Source of the DNA: DATJMJ01 sp035503915
Lineage (GTDB): Bacteria; Actinomycetota; Acidimicrobiia; Acidimicrobiales; Palsa-688
Direction: 5' to 3'
Length of the DNA: 19,125 nt
NCBI GenBank assembly: GCA_035503915.1
Contig: DATJSU010000046.1
Span: 1 to 19,125 of the forward strand
The position numbers and the translations under genes were made by a program. Under the pieces are notes generated by a model. The model ran no database searches. It was not told the DNA's origin and worked only from the letters and a program-made list of their open reading frames with translations. This document shows positions 7,377-14,037 of this stretch, one piece after another. Numbering within the stretch: position 1 is the stretch's first letter; the number at the start of each line of letters is the position of its first letter.

Positions 7377-8444
7377 ATGCCCCCGGGTGAAAGTAGCGCC
7401 GGAGAGGGCGCCAGAAAGCTGCCACCTCGACCGGGGACGGGACGCGAACGCGGCCCGCGGCCCTTGGGCGGGCGTTCGGTGGCTGGCCCCGCTCACCCGG
7501 TCAACAGGGCCGTACCGCGAGGGCGGGCGCCACAAAGGCTGTCGGCTCGCCAGCTTGCAGAGCGGCGCCGTCAGAACTTCTTCATGGTGAGTGGGATCAC
7601 TGCGGTGGTCGTTGTTATCGTCGGGGGCATAATTACCCTGAGCGTCACAGGTGGGAGCGGGCACAAGGCCGCCTCCAAAAGGACTTCCACGACAGCTAGC
7701 CCTCCAACGACCGCCAGCCCCACCACGACGCCCAAGCCAAAGGCAGCCTCCTCCAGCACCTTCAGCATCGCGAGGACATTGTTGCAAGAAGTTGAGGGCG
7801 TCCCGGTGGCGACCTTGGTTGCCGCCGCGGAAAAGGACGGCTCGTCGGTGACCCGCCCCGAAAAATTGGCCTCGTCTGCCCCCAAGCTCTCGGTGGGTGC
7901 CAAGCCCGAGGTCCTTTACCTGGGTACCGAATGGTGCCCATTTTGCGCGGCGGAACGGTGGTCGCTGGTGATGGCGTTGTCCAAGTTCGGGACGTTCGGC
8001 CCGCTGCGCGGGACTACGTCGTCCTCGGCGGACACCAACGCGAGCTCGCCTACCTTTACCTTTTACCACGCCGATTTCACGAGCAAGTACATCGCCTTTG
8101 TCGCTATCGAGGAACAAACCAACACGGGCCAACAGCTTCAGGCGCCGACTGCTGCTGAGAGCGCCCTCGAGTCGAAGTTCGACTCTGCTGGCTCGATCCC
8201 GTTTATTTATATGGGAGGCAAGTACTTGGTAATTGGTTCGCAGTACCCCTCCCCGGCTCTTTCCAACATGGCGTTCAGCAAAGCAGCGAGCTACCTCACC
8301 TCGGGGGCGAACGCGACCTCCAAAGGCGCCGAAGCTGCCGCCGGGTACCTCGTTGCCAACATCTGCGCCCTCACCCATGGCCAACCGGTGCCTGTCTGTT
8401 CTCAGGTCCCAGCGAGCCTGCAGGGCGCGTCGAGCTCGTCTTAG
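7377..8444 (+). CDS. DUF929 thioredoxin-like membrane-anchored protein (copy 2)
   Basis: This 355-aa paralogue of copy 1 has the same layout: a basic, Pro-rich tail (1-66), one membrane helix (about 68-91), a Ser/Thr/Pro linker, then the DUF929 domain. Shared blocks include YLGTEWCPFCAAERW, VMALSKFGTF and the GTTSSSAD segment. The active-site motif is CPFC (Cys187, Cys190) instead of CPYC. The C-terminal pair Cys330 and Cys341 is again C-x10-C, and there are no other cysteines. The ATG follows the VKOR stop by 8 nt with only a weak GAAAG upstream, fitting an operon. The two copies differ most in the tail and linker, and copy 2 lacks some loop sequence around the region after the SSSAD block. 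It may have a different client or redox potential from copy 1; this is inference. Confidence 0.88.
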   Translation: MPPGESSAGEGARKLPPRPGTGRERGPRPLGGRSVAGPAHPVNRAVPRGRAPQRLSARQLAERRRQNFFMVSGITAVVVVIVGGIITLSVTGGSGHKAASKRTSTTASPPTTASPTTTPKPKAASSSTFSIARTLLQEVEGVPVATLVAAAEKDGSSVTRPEKLASSAPKLSVGAKPEVLYLGTEWCPFCAAERWSLVMALSKFGTFGPLRGTTSSSADTNASSPTFTFYHADFTSKYIAFVAIEEQTNTGQQLQAPTAAESALESKFDSAGSIPFIYMGGKYLVIGSQYPSPALSNMAFSKAASYLTSGANATSKGAEAAAGYLVANICALTHGQPVPVCSQVPASLQGASSSS

Positions 8445-8448
8445 GGAC

Positions 8449-8472
8449 GTCCCGGGGCTGGTCCCGGGGCTG
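8449..8472. repeat. Perfect 12-bp tandem repeat between convergent genes
   Basis: GTCCCGGGGCTG occurs twice head to tail in the 63-bp gap between the second DUF929 gene and the convergent glycosidase. GGGAC at 8445-8449 can pair with GTCCC at 8461-8465, so a short GC-rich hairpin is possible. No T-tract follows on either strand. Confidence 0.6.
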
Positions 8473-8507
8473 GGGGCGAGAAATGGGCCGGGCGCCTCGT
8501 CGGCTCC

Positions 8508-10106
8508 TTAGGCAGGTTTTCGCGCCAGCACGAGCGCTTCCCAAGGCTGGAGCCTGAGAGCGTCCCCCGGGGCACCCTGCCGGGAGCTGTCCGTAGAGAG
8601 CAACAATTGCAACCCCTCCAAACCTTGCCCTGGGAGCTTTGCGGGCCCGCTTGCAAGGTTCGCCACGGTCACGACCTCGCCCACCCGGTAAGCCCAGACC
8701 TGCTCGTCGAGGTGCACGCGCTCCAACGGCGCCGTGCCACCGAGCTGGCCCGACTTGCGCAGCCGGGCGAGCTTGTACCAGAAATTGAGCACGGAGGCGG
8801 GATCTTCCTCTTCGCTGTGGACATTGGTGGTCGCATGCTCGCCGAGCGGGAGCCACGGGTTGACGCCCTGGGCGGTAAAGCCCGCATTTTTCCCAGCGCT
8901 CCAGGGCATGGGCGTGCGGCAGCGGTCACGGCTCGGCCGCTCCGGGTGGGGAATGCTGATCTCGTCCCGCCAGAGCCCGAAGGGGACGTCGACGTCTTGC
9001 ATGCCGAGCTCGTCCCCGTAGTAGAGCACGAGGGTGCCCGGGAGCGTCGCCAGGACGACCAGAGCGGCCTTGACCGCGCGCTGGTCGCCGTGGCACCAAC
9101 GGGTGGGGAACCTCCCAGCGTCGTGGTTGGAAGCTGTCCAAACCGGCGTGGCGCCTTCGGGCAACTGCTCGAGAGCCGCCTCGACTACCGAAGCGAGCTC
9201 GGGCGCTCGAAGCCCCGAGAAAAAGAACGGGAAATTGAACGCCAAATGCAGTTCGGGCCCCTCAACCCCATAAAACGCGGCCAGCTTCCCAAAATCAAAG
9301 GTCCAAGTCTCACCGAGGAGCACCCGCCCCGGCTCGTAACTGTCGGCCAACCGGCGCCACTGGCGGTAAAGCCCGTGCACCTCAGGGCGGTTTGAGCTGT
9401 AGACAGGCCGCAGAGGGCCCCTCAGGCTTTCCGGCAAGTCTCCAGGCGCCGATGGCGGGTTGTCGCGCAACTTGGCGTCCTTGTAGATCCCGTTCGCGAC
9501 GTCTACCCGGAACCCGGCGATCCCGCGGTCGAACCAGAACCTGATGACCCGTTCGAACTCTTCGTGCACCGGTTGGTGCCACCAGTTGAGGTCCGGCTGG
9601 GTGGCCAAGAAATTGTGCAGGTAATACTCCCCGCTCCTTTCGTCAAAGGCCCACGCCGGCTGTCCGGTCGCGTCTACCCAGTTATTGGGCGGGCCTCCGC
9701 CTGGCTTCGGCGGCACCCATACGTAGTACTCGCGGTGCTTTGCCGTCTTGGCGCTCAGGGCGTCGACAAACCAGGGGTGCTTGTCAGAGGTGTGGTTCGG
9801 CACAAGGTCGAGGAGCACACGGATGCCGAGCGCGCCCGCTTCGCGCACGAGCGCATCGAGGTCGTCGAGAGTGCCGAGCTCAGGGTGGACTCCGCAGTAA
9901 CCCGAAACGTCATAGCCCCAGTCCGTGTCGGGCGAGGGCATCGTGGGGCTCAGCCAGATCCCGTCTACCCCCAGTCGCTGCAGGTAACCGAGACGCTGGC
10001 GGACCCCAGGCAAGTCGCCGAAGCCGTCCCCGTTGGTGTCCGCAAAGCTGCGTACGTAGACGTGGTAGATCGTGGCGCCTCGCCACCAGGGGACCATGTC
10101 CGGCAT
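8508..10106 (-). CDS. GH13 alpha-glucosidase / alpha-amylase family enzyme
   Basis: Started at ATG 10106 the protein has 532 aa and no signal peptide, so it acts in the cytoplasm on alpha-glucosides or maltodextrin-like sugars. The GH13 (beta/alpha)8 barrel starts at once (WWRGATIYHVYVRSF). Conserved region I is DLVPNH (100-105). The nucleophile is Asp202 in GFRVDVANG, the acid/base Glu266 in LLGETW, and the transition-state Asp329 in SNHD. NGDGFGDLPG is typical of the oligo-1,6-glucosidase/trehalose synthase branch; exact specificity cannot be read from sequence. The frame stays open to 10406, but that part overlaps the 95-aa gene in another frame and does not read like a glycosidase. ATG 10106 begins 4 nt after that gene's stop, suggesting coupling. 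ATG 10097 is an alternative start. Confidence 0.92.
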   Translation of the reverse strand: MPDMVPWWRGATIYHVYVRSFADTNGDGFGDLPGVRQRLGYLQRLGVDGIWLSPTMPSPDTDWGYDVSGYCGVHPELGTLDDLDALVREAGALGIRVLLDLVPNHTSDKHPWFVDALSAKTAKHREYYVWVPPKPGGGPPNNWVDATGQPAWAFDERSGEYYLHNFLATQPDLNWWHQPVHEEFERVIRFWFDRGIAGFRVDVANGIYKDAKLRDNPPSAPGDLPESLRGPLRPVYSSNRPEVHGLYRQWRRLADSYEPGRVLLGETWTFDFGKLAAFYGVEGPELHLAFNFPFFFSGLRAPELASVVEAALEQLPEGATPVWTASNHDAGRFPTRWCHGDQRAVKAALVVLATLPGTLVLYYGDELGMQDVDVPFGLWRDEISIPHPERPSRDRCRTPMPWSAGKNAGFTAQGVNPWLPLGEHATTNVHSEEEDPASVLNFWYKLARLRKSGQLGGTAPLERVHLDEQVWAYRVGEVVTVANLASGPAKLPGQGLEGLQLLLSTDSSRQGAPGDALRLQPWEALVLARKPA

Positions 10107-10110
10107 ATGG

Positions 10111-10398
10111 TCAGCGGGCGAGGTAGTCGCGAAGCTCGGAGGAGTACTCTGGAAAATACCGGGCGATCCCGTCCAAGCTGAACTTGGTGAGGATGGACGT
10201 CGCCGGCTCGCGGTCCAAGAGGAACGCGAACGACGCCCGCACGAGCTCCTCGGCGGGCACGTCGCTGGCGCCGAGGCTTTGCGCGAGGCCGTCGGGCACC
10301 GAGACAGTGTGGCTGGTCTCTGACTTGCTGGCCTTGACTTTGACCGCGAAACTGCCGTCGCTTTGGCGAGCGACAAGAACTGTGGGCTGAGCCGGCAC
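10111..10398 (-). CDS. Conserved 95-aa protein of unknown function
   Basis: It starts with GTG 10398. The small soluble protein has two N-terminal strands (TVLVARQSDGSFAVKVKA, then SHTVSVPD), a middle segment EELVRASFAFLLDREP and a C-terminal SILTKFSLDGIARYFPEY. This arrangement matches a widespread bacterial family of 85-100 aa proteins with no established function, as far as I recall it. There are no cysteines and no membrane segment. It is the first gene of a two-gene minus-strand unit with the GH13 enzyme 4 nt downstream. Its start lies 47 bp from the divergent YjbQ gene. A TAGCGT element ends 6 nt before the GTG, with TTGGGC 18 nt further upstream, so a leaderless transcript is likely. 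Confidence 0.8.
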   Translation of the reverse strand: MPAQPTVLVARQSDGSFAVKVKASKSETSHTVSVPDGLAQSLGASDVPAEELVRASFAFLLDREPATSILTKFSLDGIARYFPEYSSELRDYLAR

Positions 10399-10404
10399 CC
10401 GACC

Positions 10405-10410
10405 ACGCTA
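10405..10410 (-). promoter_or_regulatory. Putative -10 element of the 95-aa/GH13 unit (leaderless start)
   Basis: On the minus strand TAGCGT (TANNNT type) ends exactly 6 nt before the GTG start. TTGGGC lies 18 nt upstream of it as a possible -35. No Shine-Dalgarno is present. Confidence 0.4.
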
Positions 10411-10445
10411 CCGGCGCGGTGCCCGCGAGCCCAACAATGGGTGGC

Positions 10446-10847
10446 ATGGATTCAGAGGAGCTCCGGGTCGACACGACCAACCGGGGGGTAGTCGACATCA
10501 CGAGGGAGGTCGAGCGCTTCTGCGCCCGACGGGGCGATGGGCTTTGTTCAGTCTTCGCGCCGCACGCGACGGCCGGGATCGCGCTCATGGAGGTTGGCTC
10601 CGGCTCGGAGGACGACCTGCTGGACGCGCTCACCCGGATCTTGCCGAGGGACGACCACTACAAGCACAAGCACGGTTCTGTGGGCCACGGCGCCGACCAC
10701 GTGCTGCCGGCGTTCATATCGCCGTCTCTCGTACTACCCGTCTTCAACGGCCGTCCCGCTCTCGGGACATGGCAGAGCATTGTCATCGTTGACACCAACC
10801 ACGACAACACTTCTCGCCGTGTGCGCCTGACCTTCCTCCGCGCCTAA
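10446..10847 (+). CDS. YjbQ / UPF0047 family protein
   Basis: The 133-aa protein belongs to the secondary thiamine-phosphate-synthase-like family (TIGR00149). Family features visible here: an N-terminal T-x-N-x-G-x-V-D-ITREVE block, a catalytic-site-like APHATAGIALME (His40, Glu48 region), HGSVGHGADHVLPAF with His81, Asp84 and His85, and the near-invariant NGRPALGTWQ (101-110). The length is usual for the family (130-140 aa). E. coli YjbQ shows weak thiamine phosphate synthase activity, but the true role of the family is not settled. The start is uncertain: ATG 10446 fits family alignments, while ATG 10437 and GTG 10419 are in frame upstream. It is divergent from the 95-aa gene and 94 bp before the aldo/keto reductase. 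Confidence 0.9.
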   Translation: MDSEELRVDTTNRGVVDITREVERFCARRGDGLCSVFAPHATAGIALMEVGSGSEDDLLDALTRILPRDDHYKHKHGSVGHGADHVLPAFISPSLVLPVFNGRPALGTWQSIVIVDTNHDNTSRRVRLTFLRA

Positions 10848-10929
10848 CCGCCCGCCTGCCTGCCTGCCCGCCGCTCTGCCCGCTGGTGGTCTGTTCACCC
10901 TGGCTGGCCGCTGCGCCGGCGAAGTCGGG

Positions 10930-10935
10930 TAAGAC
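10930..10935 (+). promoter_or_regulatory. Possible -10 element of the aldo/keto reductase gene
   Basis: TAAGAC ends 6 nt before ATG 10942. It lacks the final T of TANNNT and no -35 is apparent. The spacing matches three better elements in this window, which is the main argument for it. Confidence 0.25.
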
Positions 10936-10941
10936 AGTGCT

Positions 10942-11802
10942 ATGCCGATCGAGACCCAACCTTTTGGGCGCACCGGTCACAACAGCACACGGGTGCTATT
11001 TGGGGCGGCAGCGCTTTCAGACGCAAGCCAAAAAGAAGCCGACGCCGTCTTCGACGTGCTCATGAGCTTCGGTATCAACCACATCGACGTTGCTGCCGGT
11101 TATGGGCTCGCCGAAGACCGGGTGAAGCCCTGGCTCGAGCGAGCGCCGGGGCACTTTTTCCTAGCCACGAAAACTGCGCAAAGGACGCGGGAGGGGGCAC
11201 GTGGAGAGCTGGAACGTTCTCTTACGCGCCTTGGCGTCGACCACGTCGACCTCTGGCAGCTTCATAACCTCACCGACCCCATTGACTGGGACACCGCCCT
11301 CAGCCCGGGCGGGGCGATCGAGGCGGCGGTCTCGGCGCGCGACGAGGGCTTGGTCCGCTGGGTCGGCGTCACCGGGCACGGGGCGCAGGTGGCCGCGACC
11401 CACAGGAGGAGCCTGGAGCGGTTTGCCTTTGACTCGGTCCTCCTGCCCTACAACTTCACGATGATGCAAAACGAGTACTACGCCTCCAATTTCGAGGCTG
11501 TGCTCGCTACCTGCGCTGAGCGCCAGGTGGCCGTGCAGACCATAAAGGCTATTGCGGCTGGGCCATGGGCCGGGAGGCCGCATACCCGTCACCCCTGGTA
11601 CATGCCGCTCGAAGAGCCGGCTGATATCGATCGTGCCGTCTGGTGGGTGCTCGGGCGCCCGGGGATTTTCTTGAACAGCGCCGCTGATATTGACCTCCTG
11701 CCCCGCTTCCTTGACGCAGCAGCTCGGTTTTCGGCCCGGCCGAGCAAGGAGGAAATGACTGCTCTCATGAGAGAGCGCGAGGTCGAGCCGCTTTTCGTTT
11801 AG
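10942..11802 (+). CDS. Aldo/keto reductase family oxidoreductase
   Basis: The 286-aa protein has the AKR (beta/alpha)8 layout and the catalytic tetrad Asp49, Tyr54 (HIDVAAGYG), Lys77 (LATKT) and His108 (LWQLHN), so an NAD(P)H-dependent reductase of aldehydes or ketones is expected. The ITGHG-like segment VGVTGHG and the C-terminal FLNSAADIDLLPRFLDAA are typical of the COG1453/YccK-like branch. The substrate cannot be told. No Shine-Dalgarno precedes ATG 10942; a leaderless start is possible. Its stop overlaps by 4 nt the stop of the minus-strand small membrane protein, so no terminator fits between them. Confidence 0.9.
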   Translation: MPIETQPFGRTGHNSTRVLFGAAALSDASQKEADAVFDVLMSFGINHIDVAAGYGLAEDRVKPWLERAPGHFFLATKTAQRTREGARGELERSLTRLGVDHVDLWQLHNLTDPIDWDTALSPGGAIEAAVSARDEGLVRWVGVTGHGAQVAATHRRSLERFAFDSVLLPYNFTMMQNEYYASNFEAVLATCAERQVAVQTIKAIAAGPWAGRPHTRHPWYMPLEEPADIDRAVWWVLGRPGIFLNSAADIDLLPRFLDAAARFSARPSKEEMTALMREREVEPLFV

Positions 11803-12074
11803 CCTCGTTTGCCCCGGCGCGCCCAGAAGACCGAGGCCGCAAGGAGGAAAACGACCAGTACAGGGAAGCCCGCCACGGCGGCGGCGTTGAGGTCCGACGC
11901 CTTGACGAGCAAGGCGACCGCGCCAATGGCGACGAGGGCCCCGACAAGCAGTTCCGGGGTGTCACCGACGAGAAAGTCCCACCAAAAGGCCCCAAACCCC
12001 TTCAGCCAGCGCACGAGCAGAGGAGGCGGCGCGGGGTCCTTGGTGCGGACCTCGGCCACCTCGCCGTCAGGCAC
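11799..12074 (-). CDS. Small two-helix membrane protein downstream of the COG4280-like gene
   Basis: The GTG start at 12074 overlaps the last 8 nt of the preceding gene, which implies translational coupling and gives 91 aa. An open frame continues upstream inside that gene but looks like a shadow. After a charged, Pro-containing N-terminus comes LVRWLKGFGAFWWDFLVGDTPE, an amphipathic aromatic stretch, then two helices (about 46-65 and 70-86) and a basic tail (WARRGKRG). I do not know a function; its position suggests an accessory subunit of the COG4280-like transporter. Its end overlaps the convergent reductase stop by 4 nt. Confidence 0.75.
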   Translation of the reverse strand: MPDGEVAEVRTKDPAPPPLLVRWLKGFGAFWWDFLVGDTPELLVGALVAIGAVALLVKASDLNAAAVAGFPVLVVFLLAASVFWARRGKRG

Positions 12075-12843
12075 TAGCCGCCTCGCGGACGTCGCTGCGA
12101 GACGGTGCCCGGAGCGCCTGGACGAGCACGAAGGTGACAGCGGCATACGCGCCCACCAGGACCGGGATGGCAAGGTCGCTGCCCGGCCAGTGCACGCCGA
12201 GGCCCTCGCCCGCCCAGAACGTCCCGAAGGAAACGAGCATCACCCCCACGACTGTCTTCATGAGGTTCTCCGGCACGCCCGCGAGCTGCCGGGCCACGAC
12301 GACCCCGACCGCGGCGATGACGAGCACAGCAGCGCCCGCCGCCGCGCTCGCGAGCCCGAGCTGGTGGTCCCCTCCCCCGAGGCCAAGGACGATGATCGCC
12401 ACCTCGAGCCCTTCGAGGAAGGTGCCCTTGAAGGAGACCACAAACGCTGCCGGGTCACGCCTGCCCTTGGTCCTTGCGCCTTCTCCCTCTATGCCGAGCG
12501 CCTCCACGTGCTTCTTGAAGATCGCGTCCTCGTCGTGCTTCGCCTTCAGCCCGACTGCTCGCAGGACGGCCTTGCGCAGCCACTGGAGCCCGAAGACAAG
12601 CAACAGCGTCCCGACCACCCCCCGCAGGACCGAGATCGGCACCAAGTAGACGAGCGCCGGCCCGAGCGCCCCGATGAGCACTACGAGAACGACTAGCGCC
12701 ACCGCCATGCCTTCGAGAGCCGAGCGCCAACCTCGGGAGACGCCGGCGGCGACGATGATGGTGAGGGCCTCGACACTTTCGACGGCGCTCGCCACGAAGA
12801 CGGCGACCACGAGAGTGAGGGCACTTGTCGTCGTGCTGTGCAT
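12067..12843 (-). CDS. COG4280-like polytopic membrane protein with duplicated ExxE motifs
   Basis: This 258-aa protein has about six or seven hydrophobic helices in two halves separated by a charged cytoplasmic loop (about 95-132, with KAKHDEDAIFKKH). Each half starts with a helix carrying an acidic pair: Glu22 and Glu25 in VESVEAL, and Glu144 and Glu147 in FLEGLEV. Such duplicated ExxE motifs recall the FTR1 iron permease (REGLE) and UPF0016 cation transporters, so metal transport is plausible; the link is inference. It matches what I know as COG4280, a predicted membrane protein without assigned function. AAGGAG lies 2 nt before the ATG. It starts 9 nt after the ABC ATPase stop and ends overlapping the small membrane protein, placing it in the ABC importer operon. 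Confidence 0.8.
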   Translation of the reverse strand: MHSTTTSALTLVVAVFVASAVESVEALTIIVAAGVSRGWRSALEGMAVALVVLVVLIGALGPALVYLVPISVLRGVVGTLLLVFGLQWLRKAVLRAVGLKAKHDEDAIFKKHVEALGIEGEGARTKGRRDPAAFVVSFKGTFLEGLEVAIIVLGLGGGDHQLGLASAAAGAAVLVIAAVGVVVARQLAGVPENLMKTVVGVMLVSFGTFWAGEGLGVHWPGSDLAIPVLVGAYAAVTFVLVQALRAPSRSDVREAASA

Positions 12844-12852
12844 CGCTCCTTC

Positions 12853-14037
12853 TTAGCTTGCCGGGCCTGGGGGCGGTTGCGACGGCAGCGAGGAGCCGTC
12901 AGCTGGGAGCACGAGGCACCCCTCGGGGCTCAGGCGAACCCCTACCGACGTTCCCCGCCCCCAGCGTTGGTGGGAGAAAACCCTGGTGAAAATCACGAGG
13001 CCTTCAGCCGAAAGCGCATGCTCATAGCCTCGCCCTGCGAAGGCCACGTCCCGGACCTCGGCCACGAAATGAGCCTCAGCCGGGGGCACGATTTCAACGG
13101 CCGAGGGGCGGACGAACATTTGCAGGTCCGTCGAAGCGGGGAGGGGGCGAGGGAGGACGGCGCCCACCTCGGCCCCGTTCGCACCCGCCAAGCGTACGAG
13201 CACCTGGTCTCGAGGGCCCGAGCTCGGCCTGCCGGCGTGCACGACCGGCATCTCGGCGCATATCCCGGTAAACCTGGCGACGAACGGGCTCGAGGGCCGC
13301 AGGTAGAGCTCTTCGGGTGTGCCCCATTGCACTAGGCGGCCATCTCTCAGCACGCCGACCCGGTCGGCAAGGGCGAAGGCCTCCGATTGGTCGTGGGTGA
13401 TATAGAGCGAGGTCGCCCCGCTGTCGCGGGCAAGTGTCGAGATGGCGAACCTCAGCTGCTCACGCATGTCAGCGTCGAGGTTGGACAGTGGTTCGTCGAA
13501 AAGGAGCAGCCCAACGCCGCTTACGAGGGCTCTGGCGAGGGCAACCCTTTGTTGCTCGCCGCCTGAAAGTTCGTTCGGGTACCGGTCTGCCAGGCGCGCG
13601 AGACCAACCTGCTCGAGCATTTCGAGCGCCTTCTGGCGCACTTCGGGCGCCCCCATGCGCAGTTGCTGGAGCGGGAACGAGACGTTCCTAAGAGCGGTCA
13701 TGTGGGGCCAGAGGGCGTAGTCCTGGAAGACCATCGCGAGGCGGCGCTTTTCAGGTGGTAAGTGCCGCCCGGGGCTCGCGACGACCTCTTCCCCGATGGC
13801 GATCATGCCCCCTGTCAGGCGTTCGATGCCGGCCACGCAGCGAAGGAGCGTTGTCTTGCCCGAGCCCGAAGGCCCCAGGAGCACTACGAAAGTGCCCGGG
13901 TCTACCTGGAGGTGGAGGCCGGCGAGGGCGTGCTTTTCGCCGAAGGACTTGGTGGCACCGTCAACGTGGACCCTTTCCCCCCCTGCGGCTGCACCCCGGC
14001 GGCGAGGACCGGTCGTGACCGCGGTCATAGCTGCCAT
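12853..14037 (-). CDS. ABC importer ATP-binding subunit (FbpC-like)
   Basis: The ATPase (394 aa) powers the adjacent importer. It has Walker A GPSGSGKT (55-62), Q-loop Gln105, signature LSGGEQ (157-162), Walker B LLLFDEP (177-183) and H-loop His215 (ITHDQ). A C-terminal TOBE-like domain follows (about 245-375), as in the FbpC/PotA/ThiQ group. The AMVFQDYALWPHMT and TPEELYLRP segments fit the ferric-iron type. The permease stop overlaps an ATG at 14028 (ATGA), and ATG 14037 lies 9 nt further upstream with AGGA in front; either may be used. I list the longer form. It is the third gene of a five-gene operon. Confidence 0.94.
   Translation of the reverse strand: MAAMTAVTTGPRRRGAAAGGERVHVDGATKSFGEKHALAGLHLQVDPGTFVVLLGPSGSGKTTLLRCVAGIERLTGGMIAIGEEVVASPGRHLPPEKRRLAMVFQDYALWPHMTALRNVSFPLQQLRMGAPEVRQKALEMLEQVGLARLADRYPNELSGGEQQRVALARALVSGVGLLLFDEPLSNLDADMREQLRFAISTLARDSGATSLYITHDQSEAFALADRVGVLRDGRLVQWGTPEELYLRPSSPFVARFTGICAEMPVVHAGRPSSGPRDQVLVRLAGANGAEVGAVLPRPLPASTDLQMFVRPSAVEIVPPAEAHFVAEVRDVAFAGRGYEHALSAEGLVIFTRVFSHQRWGRGTSVGVRLSPEGCLVLPADGSSLPSQPPPGPAS

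Noticed and set aside
10107..10406. N-terminal 100-residue extension of the GH13 enzyme in its open frame
   Set aside because: It overlaps the well-formed 95-aa gene in another frame, is Ser/Arg-rich without glycosidase features, and the barrel begins right after ATG 10106.
10854..10865. Three GCCT units after the YjbQ stop
   Set aside because: Too short to distinguish from chance in GC-rich DNA.
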